34,229 nucleotides of DNA from Prevotella sp. UBA2754 (lineage in GTDB: Bacteria > Bacteroidota > Bacteroidia > Bacteroidales > Bacteroidaceae). The notes below the pieces were generated by a model. The model was not told the origin of the DNA, searched no databases, and saw nothing but the letters and a program-made list of their open reading frames with translations. The stretch's first letter is position 1. Each line of letters opens with the position of its first letter. The DNA lies in assembly GCA_002353295.1 (NCBI GenBank), contig DEJG01000021.1:1-34229 (forward strand), given 5' to 3'. Position numbers and translations under genes: made by a program. Below, one piece after another: positions 20,550 to 29,300 of the stretch.

Positions 20550-22517
20550 ATGTTTCGAATAAAGAAATTAGACATATTTATCACCAAGCAGTTCGGACTG
20601 CTCTTCATCGGAACGTTCTTCATCTGCCAGTTTGTGCTGATGATGCAATTTCTGTGGCGCTATGTGGATGAACTGATTGGTAAGGGACTGTCACTGGAGG
20701 TGATGGCCCAGTTCTTTTGGTATATGGGACTGATGCTGATGCCCCAGGCTTTCCCACTGGCCATCCTACTGAGTTCACTGATAGCCTTTGGAAATCTTGG
20801 TGAAAGTTCTGAACTGACGGCCATCAAGGCTGCAGGCATCTCGATGCTGCAGGCCATGCGTTCGCTGATTGTCATCGTCATCATCGTGACAGGTATCTCG
20901 TTTTATTTTCAGGAGGTGATAGGCCCGAAATCATTTATCTCATTCCGCCAACTGCTGATATCCATGCAACAGAAAAATCCCGAAGTGGAAATTCCTGAAG
21001 GCATCTTCTACGACGGAATCAGCGGTTCGAATATCTATGTACAAAAGAAGGACATGCAGACGGGTGTGCTTTACGGCATCATGATTTACCGCATGAACGG
21101 AGGATATGAGGATGCCGCTGTGATCCTGGCCGATTCAGGACGCATGCAGACGACGGAGGAAAAGAAACACCTGCTGCTGACACTCTATAGTGGCGAATGG
21201 TTCGAAAACATGCGATCACAGGATGTAGCTGGTTCGGCGAACGTGCCTTACCGACGGGAGACTTTCTCGACAAAGCGTATCGTACTGGACTTTGACGGAG
21301 ACTTCAACATGCAGGAGGCGGAATGGATAGCCAGTGATGCGCGTTCTAAAAGTCTGGGCAAGATTTTGCACGACTTAGACTCCATCCGCGAGTTTAACGA
21401 CTCGGTAGGGCACCAGTTCTACCAAGAAGCAAAGATGGGGGCTTTCTATCGTCCCAGCATCAGTAAGGCTGACTCTGTAAAAGTGGTGGCAGAAGCGAAG
21501 AAAGAAACGACAGACTTCGACTCTCTGTTCATGAAGCTGTCGCCTGAAACCAAACAACGCGTCATGAAGATGGCAGTGAACGATGCACAGAATGCAGCTT
21601 CCGACTTGGAATTCAAAGGCGAATATTCGAATGCTCTAAACAGTAACGACCGTTCGCATATGATTGAGGCAATTAACAAGGTGACGCTGTCGCTATCATG
21701 TTTGATATTCTTCTTCATCGGAGCACCTCTGGGTGCCATCATTCGTAAGGGCGGACTGGGTGTGCCTGTGATTATATCGGTATTGGTGTTCATCATCTAT
21801 TACATCCTGGAGAATACAGGTATGCGCATGGCACGCGACGACATATGGACGGTATGGTTCGGGAAACTGCTTGGAACATGCGTACTGACGCCTATTGCCA
21901 TATTTTTCACCTACAAGGCCAACAACGACTCGGTGGTATTCAACATCGACCTCTACAAACACCTCGTTTTCAATATGTTGGGACTGCGCAGCAAGCGCCA
22001 TGTATCAATGAAGGAGGTCATTATCGAGGATCCTATCTATATGGCCGATGCCTACCATCTGGTGCGCATCAATAAAGATATTGAAGAATACGGTAAAGAA
22101 CACGAGTTGTTGCATCTGCCGAATCCTATCAAGGTTTTCTTCCAACCAGGTGACGACCAGACAATACGCCGTATCAACACCGAACTGGAGGAGGTGATAG
22201 AAGACCTGGCCAACACCAAGGACAGAACGGTACTGTCACTGCTGAACCAATATCCTATCGTAGCTACACATGCCCATACGCGTCCGTTCCGCCAGAAATG
22301 GCTGAACGTCATAACTGGGCTATTTCTGCCCTTGGGTATCTTCTTCTACATTAGGATGTGCCGCTTCCGTCTAAGACTGCGTAAAGACTTGCACACTATT
22401 TCACAAACCAACGAACAAATGGTTCAGCACATCGCAGCAACCTATCATCCAACTCCCATGACATTAGAAGAACTGGAACAGATGCCACTGCTGGCAGATA
22501 TTATTAATAATAAATAA
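20550..22517 (+). CDS. LptF/LptG-family permease (lipopolysaccharide export)
   Basis: 655 residues. The membrane half of the LptB2FG exporter family (YjgP/YjgQ) extracts lipopolysaccharide from the inner membrane and passes it to the periplasmic bridge. The N-terminus MFRIKKLDIFITKQFGLLFIGTFFICQFV with the following helices (about 45-80 and 100-125), a periplasmic region (about 130-380) that should hold the jelly-roll, and the second membrane cluster beginning LSLSCLIFFFIGAPLGAIIRKGGLGVPV (about 380-465) are all present. About 150 extra C-terminal residues, including one more hydrophobic segment (GLFLPLGIFFYI), exceed the E. coli proteins. I chose the ATG at 20550, which gives the conserved N-terminus; an upstream in-frame start would fall before the promoter. 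ribBA follows after 24 bases. Confidence 0.9.
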   Translation: MFRIKKLDIFITKQFGLLFIGTFFICQFVLMMQFLWRYVDELIGKGLSLEVMAQFFWYMGLMLMPQAFPLAILLSSLIAFGNLGESSELTAIKAAGISMLQAMRSLIVIVIIVTGISFYFQEVIGPKSFISFRQLLISMQQKNPEVEIPEGIFYDGISGSNIYVQKKDMQTGVLYGIMIYRMNGGYEDAAVILADSGRMQTTEEKKHLLLTLYSGEWFENMRSQDVAGSANVPYRRETFSTKRIVLDFDGDFNMQEAEWIASDARSKSLGKILHDLDSIREFNDSVGHQFYQEAKMGAFYRPSISKADSVKVVAEAKKETTDFDSLFMKLSPETKQRVMKMAVNDAQNAASDLEFKGEYSNALNSNDRSHMIEAINKVTLSLSCLIFFFIGAPLGAIIRKGGLGVPVIISVLVFIIYYILENTGMRMARDDIWTVWFGKLLGTCVLTPIAIFFTYKANNDSVVFNIDLYKHLVFNMLGLRSKRHVSMKEVIIEDPIYMADAYHLVRINKDIEEYGKEHELLHLPNPIKVFFQPGDDQTIRRINTELEEVIEDLANTKDRTVLSLLNQYPIVATHAHTRPFRQKWLNVITGLFLPLGIFFYIRMCRFRLRLRKDLHTISQTNEQMVQHIAATYHPTPMTLEELEQMPLLADIINNK

Positions 22518-22541
22518 GGTGTAACTGCTTAAAATTGAAAT

Positions 22542-23753
22542 ATGGAAAAGTATAAACTGAACACCATCGAAGAGGCTCTAGCTGATTTCCGCGAAGGAAA
22601 ATTCGTGATTGTGGTGGACGACGAAGACCGTGAGAACGAGGGCGACCTGATTTGTGCCGCAGAGAAAATAACACCAGAGATGGTGAACTTTATGTTGAAG
22701 AATGCCAGAGGTCTGCTCTGTGCACCTGTCACCATCAGCCGTAGCGTAGAACTAGACTTGCCCCATCAGGTGCAAGACAATACGTCGCTGCTTGGAACAC
22801 CCTTCACTGTGACAATCGACAAAATAGAAGGATGCACTACGGGTGTGTCAGCTCATGATCGTGCAGCAACAATTCGAGCTCTGGCCGACCCAGCATCAAC
22901 CCCCAAGACCTTCGGACGACCAGGCCATGTGAATCCGCTGTACGCACAGGATAATGGAGTTCTGCGCCGTAGCGGACATACGGAGGCCGCCATCGACCTT
23001 TGTAAGTTGTCAGGCCTCTACCCTGCTGGCGCGCTGATGGAAATCATGAACGACGATGGTACGATGGCACGCCTGCCTCAACTGGTGGAGTTTGCCCAGA
23101 CTCATGACATGAAAATCATCACAATTAAAGACATGATAGCCTACCGTCTACAAAAGGAATCGCTCATCGAAGTGGGCGAAGAAGCCGATCTGCCTACAGA
23201 ATACGGTCACTTCCGACTGATTCCCTTCCGACAGGTGAGCAACGGACTGGAACACCTGGCACTCATCAAAGGCGAATGGAAGGAAGACGAAGAATTGCTG
23301 GTACGCGTGCACTCTTCCTGTATGACAGGCGACATCCTCGGTTCAAAACGATGCGATTGCGGCGAACAGCTGCACAAGGCGATGCAAGCTATCGAAAAGG
23401 AAGGAAAAGGAGTAATTATCTATATGCAGCAGGAAGGACGTGGCATCGGACTGATGAACAAGATTGCGGCCTATAAACTGCAAGAGGAAGGACTCGACAC
23501 AGTGGATGCCAATATTCACCTAGGATTCAAGCCCGACGAGCGCGACTACGGTTGCGGAGCACAGATGTTACGCCACCTGGGCGTGCACAAGATGCGACTG
23601 CTGACCAATAACCCTGTGAAGCGCGTAGGACTGGAAGCCTACGGATTGGAGATCATCGAGAACGTGCCCATTGAAGTGACACCCAACCCCTACAACTTAC
23701 GCTATCTGGAAACGAAGAAGAACCGAATGGGACATACCCTACACCTGAAATAA
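22542..23753 (+). CDS. ribBA: Bifunctional 3,4-dihydroxy-2-butanone 4-phosphate synthase / GTP cyclohydrolase II
   Basis: 403 residues. It makes both precursors of riboflavin: the four-carbon unit from ribulose 5-phosphate and the diaminopyrimidine from GTP. The N-terminal RibB domain (1-about 205) has VVDDEDRENEGDLICAAE and RRSGHTEAAIDLCKLSG. The C-terminal RibA domain (about 210-400) has the zinc motif CMTGDILGSKRCDCG, YMQQEGRGIGLMNKI and LLTNNPVKRVGLE. Both active sites appear complete. It follows the permease gene after 24 bases and may share its transcript; no separate promoter is seen. Confidence 0.97.
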   Translation: MEKYKLNTIEEALADFREGKFVIVVDDEDRENEGDLICAAEKITPEMVNFMLKNARGLLCAPVTISRSVELDLPHQVQDNTSLLGTPFTVTIDKIEGCTTGVSAHDRAATIRALADPASTPKTFGRPGHVNPLYAQDNGVLRRSGHTEAAIDLCKLSGLYPAGALMEIMNDDGTMARLPQLVEFAQTHDMKIITIKDMIAYRLQKESLIEVGEEADLPTEYGHFRLIPFRQVSNGLEHLALIKGEWKEDEELLVRVHSSCMTGDILGSKRCDCGEQLHKAMQAIEKEGKGVIIYMQQEGRGIGLMNKIAAYKLQEEGLDTVDANIHLGFKPDERDYGCGAQMLRHLGVHKMRLLTNNPVKRVGLEAYGLEIIENVPIEVTPNPYNLRYLETKKNRMGHTLHLK

Positions 23754-23798
23754 TGTTGCATTTATATTGCATTACGTTAAAAAAAGATGTGTTTTTTC

Positions 23799-23827
23799 TT
23801 GAAAAACGAATAAATTGATTAATTTTG
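23799..23827 (+). promoter_or_regulatory. Promoter of the aminotransferase gene
   Basis: TTG (23799-23801), 18 bases, then TAATTTTG (23820-23827). The start codon is 29 bases downstream. Confidence 0.65.
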
Positions 23828-23856
23828 CACCAATTATAAAACACTAACAACAATAT

Positions 23857-25056
23857 ATGGCACAATTATCTGACCGTTTACAGCGCCTGGCACCTTCTGC
23901 CACGCTAGCTATGTCACAGAAAAGTTCTGAAATGAAAGCACAAGGCATCGATGTCATCAACATGAGCGTCGGTGAGCCTGACTTCAATACTCCCGATCAT
24001 ATCAAACAGGCTGCAAAACTGGCTATTGATGAGAACTATTCACGCTATTCACCCGTTCCAGGCTATCCCGATTTGCGTCAGGCAATAGCTCGCAAATTGG
24101 AACGCGAGAACCATCTGCACTACCAGCCCTCAGAGATATTGGTATCAAATGGAGCCAAACAGAGTGTATGCAACACCGTCATGGCACTGGTAAACCCAGG
24201 TGATGAGGTGATCATCCCTGCACCTTACTGGGTAAGCTATCCGCAGATGGTACTGCTGGCAGGTGGTAAACCCGTAATCGTGGAGGCTGGTTTTGAGCAG
24301 AACTTCAAAATGACTCCTGAGCAGTTGGAAGCAGCTATCACACCAAAAACACGTCTGCTGATACTCTGTTCACCCAGCAATCCGACAGGAAGCGTCTATA
24401 ACAAGGAGGAACTGGAAGGACTGGCTAACGTCATCAAACGCCACGACGACCTGTTTGTTCTCGCAGATGAAATCTACGAGCACATCAATTATGTTGGCAA
24501 GCACGAGAGCATAGCTCAGTTTGAGGGCATGAAGGAGCGCGCTATCATCGTGAATGGCGTCAGCAAGGCTTACGCAATGACTGGATGGCGCATCGGATAC
24601 ATCGCAGCACCAGAGTGGATTGTCAAAGGCTGCAACAAACTGCAAGGCCAGTATACTAGCGGTCCCTGCTCCGTAAGCCAGAAAGCCGCTGAGTTTGCCT
24701 ACACCTCCAGTCAGGAATGCGTAGAACAGATGCGTCAAGCCTTCGAACGCCGTCGCGACTTGATCGTGAAATTGGCCAAGGATATTCCCGGACTGGAAGT
24801 CAATGTTCCCGAGGGTGCTTTCTACCTATTCCCCAAATGCAGCAGCTTCTATGGCAAGAAAAGTGCTGTTGACGGTTATGTTGTCAACAATTCAACCGAC
24901 CTCGCTCTCTATCTTCTGGAAAAAGGACATGTGGCAACTGTTGGCGGCGACGCCTTTGGTGATCCGAATTGCTTCCGCATGAGCTACGCAACGAGCGATG
25001 AAAATATTGTTGAAGCAATGCGCCGTATTAAAGAGGTGTTGGCTCAGCTACAATAA
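23857..25056 (+). CDS. aspC: Class I pyridoxal-phosphate aminotransferase, probably aspartate aminotransferase
   Basis: 399 residues. It swaps amino groups between amino acids and 2-oxo acids. Motifs: NMSVGEPDFNTP (32-46), RYSPVPGYPDLR, SNGAKQSV, SPSNPTGSVY (172-181), Asp204 in VLADEIYEH (pairs with the cofactor ring), the Schiff-base Lys237 in GVSKAYAMTGWRIGY, and Arg in the C-terminal FRMSYATS (substrate carboxylate). It belongs to the I-gamma (Thermus-like) aspartate aminotransferase group by sequence; some members act on prephenate or other acids, so the exact substrate is inferred. It stands alone with its own promoter. Confidence 0.92.
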   Translation: MAQLSDRLQRLAPSATLAMSQKSSEMKAQGIDVINMSVGEPDFNTPDHIKQAAKLAIDENYSRYSPVPGYPDLRQAIARKLERENHLHYQPSEILVSNGAKQSVCNTVMALVNPGDEVIIPAPYWVSYPQMVLLAGGKPVIVEAGFEQNFKMTPEQLEAAITPKTRLLILCSPSNPTGSVYNKEELEGLANVIKRHDDLFVLADEIYEHINYVGKHESIAQFEGMKERAIIVNGVSKAYAMTGWRIGYIAAPEWIVKGCNKLQGQYTSGPCSVSQKAAEFAYTSSQECVEQMRQAFERRRDLIVKLAKDIPGLEVNVPEGAFYLFPKCSSFYGKKSAVDGYVVNNSTDLALYLLEKGHVATVGGDAFGDPNCFRMSYATSDENIVEAMRRIKEVLAQLQ

Positions 25057-25115
25057 AAATTGAGAAATATCAAGTTAAAAGTTCTTAAATTAGCGAATAA
25101 AACACCACAATTTGT

Positions 25116-25123
25116 TATCTTTG
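25116..25123 (+). promoter_or_regulatory. Promoter -7 element of the exbB-tonB operon
   Basis: TATCTTTG matches TAnnTTTG. The ATG of exbB is 124 bases further on, an unusually long leader for this window. The leader contains only a weak GGTAC/GTGCC hairpin near 25134-25152, and I see no known riboswitch in it. Confidence 0.6.
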
Positions 25124-25247
25124 CCCATTGATAGGTACATCGAAAAAGTGCCGATTTTCACCTAAAGCAAGGCAATTAACATTAAATCAGAAAGATATAT
25201 ATTACAAACTTAATTTTTTAATAACTAAAATTTAAACTTTCAAAATT

Positions 25248-26075
25248 ATGGCAACTACACAAAAAGCAGCCCCCGCAAAGAAGAGCTCGGGCTTCACAGG
25301 AGTTAAAGACGCATGGATTATCCTCGTAATTTGCGCTATCGCAGGTTACAGCGTATGGTACTTTGTAATGGGTAACCCCGACAACTTCGTTGGTGGCGAT
25401 CGTACCGGACACCCCGCAAACCTGTTAGGTACTGTTTATAAAGGAGGTTTCGTAGTAGGTCTTATCCTGACTCTGTTGTTCACCGTTATCTGCCTCGGTA
25501 TTGAGCGTTTCTTCGCAATCAAGACCGCTTCTGGTAAGATGAACCTCGCTAAGTTCACCGCAGATGTTAAGGCTGCTATCAAGGCTCAGGACTTTGCAAA
25601 GGCAAAGAGTCTCTGCGACAAGATGCAGGGTACTGTTGGTAACGTTGTACAGCAGTCTATTGCAATGTATCAGACCGTTGAGACCGATGATACACTGAAG
25701 AAGGCCGCTAAGATCGCTAAGATTCAGCAGGCTCACGAGGAGGCTACTCAGCTGGAGATGCCTACTCTGCAGATGAACATGGCAATGATTGCTACCATCG
25801 TATCTCTGGGTACTCTGACCGCTCTGTTCGGTACTGTGCTTGGTATGATCGGATCGTTCCAGGCTCTGTCTGCTGGTGGTGGTGCTGACTCTATGGCTCT
25901 GTCTGCCGGTATTTCTGAGGCCCTCGTTAACACAGCATCTGGTATTTTGACCTCTTGGGTTGCTACCGTTGTTTACAACTTCTTCTCAAACAAGATCGAT
26001 AAGCTGACATACGCTCTCGACGAGATCGGTTTCACCATCGCAGCTACTTACGATTCTAACCACAACGAGGCTTAA
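25248..26075 (+). CDS. exbB: MotA/TolQ/ExbB proton-channel protein
   Basis: 275 residues. It is the ExbB part of the inner-membrane motor that energises TonB with the proton gradient. Membrane segments lie near 24-45, 63-88, 175-205 and 215-240. The conserved family core is QMNMAMIATIVSLGTLTALFGTVLGMIGSFQALSAGGG and ALSAGISEALVNTASGI. The N-terminal 20 residues are rich in Ala, Lys and Pro. Codon choice is strongly biased towards a few codons (GTT, AAG, CTG, GCT), unlike many neighbours, which suggests high expression. It is the first gene of the operon with two exbD genes and tonB. Confidence 0.94.
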   Translation: MATTQKAAPAKKSSGFTGVKDAWIILVICAIAGYSVWYFVMGNPDNFVGGDRTGHPANLLGTVYKGGFVVGLILTLLFTVICLGIERFFAIKTASGKMNLAKFTADVKAAIKAQDFAKAKSLCDKMQGTVGNVVQQSIAMYQTVETDDTLKKAAKIAKIQQAHEEATQLEMPTLQMNMAMIATIVSLGTLTALFGTVLGMIGSFQALSAGGGADSMALSAGISEALVNTASGILTSWVATVVYNFFSNKIDKLTYALDEIGFTIAATYDSNHNEA

Positions 26076-26114
26076 TCTTTAGTTCCATTTCAAAACTTTT
26101 AAAACCGTTTTAGA

Positions 26115-26732
26115 ATGGCTAAAATTAAGATACAGAAAAAAGACATCTGGATTGACATGACACCTATGTCAGACGTGATGACGCTGCTTCTGTGTTTCTT
26201 CATGTTGACCTCAACATTCTTGACACCAGAACCAGTATCAGTCACCGCGCCTAACTCAGTGTCAGAGTTGAAGATACCAGAGCAAGATGTCCTCAATATT
26301 CTGGTGACACCAGAGGGGAGAGTCTTCTGTGGTACCGAAAACAAGAACAACATGCAGGCTATGCTCGACATCATGACTGATAAGTTTGGTGTTCAGCTTA
26401 CCCCAACCCAGGTTAAGCATTTCCGTGAGGATGCAATGGTTGGTGCCAGCATGGCTCAACTGCCCAACTATCTGAATCTCGAACAGGAGAAGATGACTGA
26501 GGCAATCCAGAAACTCGGACTTCCACTTGACAGTATCAAGGGAGGAAAGAGTGAATTCCAGGAGTGGGTCACTGCGGCCCGCGATGCTAATCCTGACATC
26601 AAAATCGCCATCAAGTGCGACTCGAAGACCCCATATTCGGCCATCAAGAAGTTGATGTCAGAGCTTCAGGACATGAACGAGAACCGTTTCCAGCTCATTA
26701 CGAATCTCGATGTTAAACGTTTAAACGAATAG
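26115..26732 (+). CDS. exbD: ExbD/TolR biopolymer transport protein, first copy
   Basis: 205 residues. A short cytoplasmic N-terminus precedes one membrane helix (about 20-38) with the conserved proton-carrying Asp20 in DMTPMSDVMTLLLCFFML, followed by a periplasmic domain. It is longer than E. coli ExbD (about 140 residues) through an inserted helical region (about 100-155). It forms the ExbB-ExbD channel complex. Spacing is 39 bases after exbB and 4 before the second copy. Confidence 0.93.
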   Translation: MAKIKIQKKDIWIDMTPMSDVMTLLLCFFMLTSTFLTPEPVSVTAPNSVSELKIPEQDVLNILVTPEGRVFCGTENKNNMQAMLDIMTDKFGVQLTPTQVKHFREDAMVGASMAQLPNYLNLEQEKMTEAIQKLGLPLDSIKGGKSEFQEWVTAARDANPDIKIAIKCDSKTPYSAIKKLMSELQDMNENRFQLITNLDVKRLNE

Positions 26733-26736
26733 TACT

Positions 26737-27402
26737 ATGGCAAAAAAGAATCTATCCAAACAGAAAAAGATGGATACCCGCGTGAACTTCACGCCAATGG
26801 TAGACATGATGATGCTGTTGATCACTTTCTTCATGCTCTGTACTACACTGGCTAAGCCGCAGGCTATGCAGCTGACAATGCCATCAAACGACGACACGAA
26901 GAATCTGAGTGAAGATCAGAAACAGGTGACCAAGGCTTCTCACACCATCACTCTGTACCTTGCTTCCAATGACAAGGTTTATTACATTGCCGGCCTGCCC
27001 AACTACGATGATCCTTCATGCGTAAAGGAGACCACCTATGGCAAGGATGGTATTGAGAAAGTTCTCAATGAGCATACTACCGAGGAAGGTATCAATCCTA
27101 TTGCCAAGATTAAGATGGCTAAGAAGGAGTTGGATGCCAAGAAGAATGAGTATAACTCAAAGATGACAGAAGAGCAGTATCAGGAAGCGCTCAAGAAGCT
27201 GAAGAAGGGTGAACTCCCCAACGGCGAGAAAGTTCCTACACTGACAGTCATCATCCGTCCTCTGAACACTGCTACGTATGAAAATATGGTGGCAGCCCTC
27301 GACGAGATGCTCATTAGCAATGTTGATAAGTATGTCATTGACAATGTTGACAAGATGAGTGATGATGATAAGGCACTCATCCAAAAGGCAGGTGTCAAGT
27401 GA
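26737..27402 (+). CDS. exbD: ExbD/TolR biopolymer transport protein, second copy
   Basis: 221 residues. Lys-rich N-terminus, then one membrane helix with Asp23 in FTPMVDMMMLLITFFML. The periplasmic domain carries a Lys/Glu-rich insertion (about 120-155) and ends in a typical ExbD beta-alpha-beta part (PTLTVIIRPLNTATYENMVAALDEM). The two ExbD proteins are clearly diverged, so this is an old pair and not a recent duplication; paired exbD genes are common in Bacteroidetes TonB operons. Confidence 0.92.
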   Translation: MAKKNLSKQKKMDTRVNFTPMVDMMMLLITFFMLCTTLAKPQAMQLTMPSNDDTKNLSEDQKQVTKASHTITLYLASNDKVYYIAGLPNYDDPSCVKETTYGKDGIEKVLNEHTTEEGINPIAKIKMAKKELDAKKNEYNSKMTEEQYQEALKKLKKGELPNGEKVPTLTVIIRPLNTATYENMVAALDEMLISNVDKYVIDNVDKMSDDDKALIQKAGVK

Positions 27403-27429
27403 TTAACCCCTAAAAAGTAGAAAAGAACT

Positions 27430-28263
27430 ATGGGAAAAATAGATCTTATAGACAATGGCTGGGTTGACCTCGTATTCGAAGGTAAGAACCAAGCATACGG
27501 AGCTTATCAACTGCGCAAAAATACTGGTGCTCGTAACCTGAAGGCCATCATCACGATGTTCGTCATGTTCGCAATCATAGCAGCTATCGTCATCGCTAAG
27601 GTTTCTATCGAGAACTACATCGCATCACAGAATGCAGCCATTGAGGCAGACGTAGAGCTCCAGAGCCTGGCTGAGAAGAAAGAAGCTAAGGTTGAGAAGA
27701 AAGACGAGCCCGAGCCAGAGAAAATTGAGGTTGAGCGCGTTAAGAGCTCTGTAGCCTTCACCGTTCCTGAAATCAAGAAGGATAATGAAGTGAAGGAAGA
27801 TCAGGAGATGAAATCTCAGGAAGAACTGCAAGAGACCAACACCGCTATCGGTGCCTTCAATGTGGAGGGTAATGACGAGACAGCCGGTGAGGTGTTGAAA
27901 GCCAAGGAAGTCATTGCTGAGCCCGAGCCACCAAAGGTGGAGGAGACCAAGGTCTTCGACGTGGTAGAGCAGATGCCTTCATTCCCTGGTGGACAAGGCG
28001 CTCTGATGCAGTGGCTGAGTAGCAACATCAAGTATCCTGTTGTAGCTGAAGAGAATGGTGTACAGGGTCGCGTTGTATGTACCTTCGTGGTAGAGCGCGA
28101 TGGTTCAATCACAGACGTAAAAGTCGTTCGTGGTGTTGACCCCTCATTGGATAAGGAGGCCGTACGCGTGCTCAAACAGATGCCACACTGGATTCCTGGT
28201 AAGCAGAACGGTTCAGCAGTACGTGTAAAGTACACTGTTCCTGTAACCTTCAAACTCCAGTAA
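27430..28263 (+). CDS. tonB: TonB energy-transducing protein
   Basis: 277 residues. The N-terminus IDLIDNGWVDLVFEGKNQAYGAYQLRK is typical of Bacteroidetes TonB proteins. It is followed by one membrane helix (about 35-57), a long Glu/Lys/Pro-rich periplasmic linker (about 70-180) and the C-terminal TonB domain (about 188-277) with FPGGQGALMQWLSSNIKYP, GRVVCTFVVERDGSITDVKVVRGVDPSLDKEAVRVLKQMP and the final VPVTFKLQ strand. It couples the ExbB-ExbD motor to outer-membrane receptors, including SusC-type porters. It starts 27 bases after the second exbD and is followed by the PstS-like gene after 3 bases. Confidence 0.95.
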   Translation: MGKIDLIDNGWVDLVFEGKNQAYGAYQLRKNTGARNLKAIITMFVMFAIIAAIVIAKVSIENYIASQNAAIEADVELQSLAEKKEAKVEKKDEPEPEKIEVERVKSSVAFTVPEIKKDNEVKEDQEMKSQEELQETNTAIGAFNVEGNDETAGEVLKAKEVIAEPEPPKVEETKVFDVVEQMPSFPGGQGALMQWLSSNIKYPVVAEENGVQGRVVCTFVVERDGSITDVKVVRGVDPSLDKEAVRVLKQMPHWIPGKQNGSAVRVKYTVPVTFKLQ

Positions 28264-28266
28264 TCG

Positions 28267-29217
28267 ATGACGAAATTCAACAAGATCGTTGGATTAGCAC
28301 TAACCTTAGGCTTGCTCCACGCATGTGGGAGCAAGCCTAATCCTGAAAAGGAAGAAGCTTATCAAAAGGCTGCTGAGAAATTTGTGGCCGATGAGAGCTT
28401 CTTCCCTATTCTTGATGAAGAGCTCTTCTACTTCAACAGTCAACGCGTGGACACCATCGGTGTAGAATACATGAACGAACAGGATGCCGTGGAAAAACTG
28501 CTCAAACAGGAGACATGGCTTGCTTTCACCACACGCGATTACACAGCGAAGGAGAAAAAGAGTCTGGAAGACCATAAGTTCCTGCCCCGTGCAATACCCG
28601 TAGCCTATGATGGTCTGTCTATCATCGTGAATAATTCTAATCCCGATTCGTGCATCACCATCAAGGATTTTGCACGTATACTACGTGGAGAAGTCACCCA
28701 ATGGGGCGAAATCTATCCTCACTCAAAACTCGGTGCTATCGATGTTGTATTCGACAACCCGCTATCCAGTACGGTACGCTGGTGTGTAGACTCCATCCTC
28801 GGAGGGAAAGAGTTTACAAACCCCAACATCGGTGCAGTAAAGACCAGTGCCGCTGTGATTGACTATGTAGAGAAACACAAAAACTCACTTGGCATCATCG
28901 GAAGCAACTGGCTTAACGACAAGCGTGATACCACGAATGTCACTTTCAAGAAGAATATAACAGTGATGGGAGTATCTAAGCTCGACTCTGCAACAAAAGC
29001 AAACAGCTGGAAGCCCTATCAATACTATTTATATAATGGTAATTACCCGTTGCGTCGTACCATCTACGCCCTACTTAACGACACACGTAACGGCACGCCT
29101 TCGGCTTTTACCCACTTTGTACAATTGCCCAAAGGACAACTCATTATTCTCCGTTCTGGACTACTACCCCGCACGGCAAATATGAATGTGAGGCAAATCA
29201 TTGTCAATAAAGACTAA
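28267..29217 (+). CDS. PstS-like substrate-binding lipoprotein in the TonB operon
   Basis: 316 residues. A lipoprotein signal peptide ends LLHAC with Cys20 lipidated. The rest is a periplasmic-binding fold of the phosphate-binding (PstS) type: VAYDGLSIIVNNSNPDSCITIKDFARILRGEVTQWGEIYP, then SSTVRWCVDSILGG and a hinge return near NSLGIIGSNWL. Canonical PstS feeds an ABC transporter, but no pstCAB genes are near, and the gene sits 3 bases after tonB, so phosphate uptake should not be assumed. A role as a partner of the TonB machine or as a sensor is possible but unproven. The start of the coding sequence contains a very stable hairpin (28306-28340). Confidence 0.82.
   Translation: MTKFNKIVGLALTLGLLHACGSKPNPEKEEAYQKAAEKFVADESFFPILDEELFYFNSQRVDTIGVEYMNEQDAVEKLLKQETWLAFTTRDYTAKEKKSLEDHKFLPRAIPVAYDGLSIIVNNSNPDSCITIKDFARILRGEVTQWGEIYPHSKLGAIDVVFDNPLSSTVRWCVDSILGGKEFTNPNIGAVKTSAAVIDYVEKHKNSLGIIGSNWLNDKRDTTNVTFKKNITVMGVSKLDSATKANSWKPYQYYLYNGNYPLRRTIYALLNDTRNGTPSAFTHFVQLPKGQLIILRSGLLPRTANMNVRQIIVNKD
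28306..28340 (+). other. Stable hairpin in the first codons of the PstS-like gene
   Basis: TTAGGCTTGCTCC (28306-28318) is perfectly complementary to GGAGCAAGCCTAA (28328-28340), 13 bp, with two more possible pairs inside. It lies about 40 bases into the gene and has no T-run, so it is not a standard terminator. GGATTAG (28291-28297) can pair with CTAATCC (28337-28343) as a competing 7-bp alternative. Confidence 0.75.
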
Positions 29218-29300
29218 ACCTTCGTAACGTTTTTCGTCAAACACATATAGATATATAGAGACTATTAACAGGAAGTATAACATTAAAACAATAAGAAATT

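Noticed and set aside
25124..25247. A riboswitch in the long exbB leader
   Set aside because: Only a weak 5-bp hairpin is visible and nothing matches a known riboswitch core.
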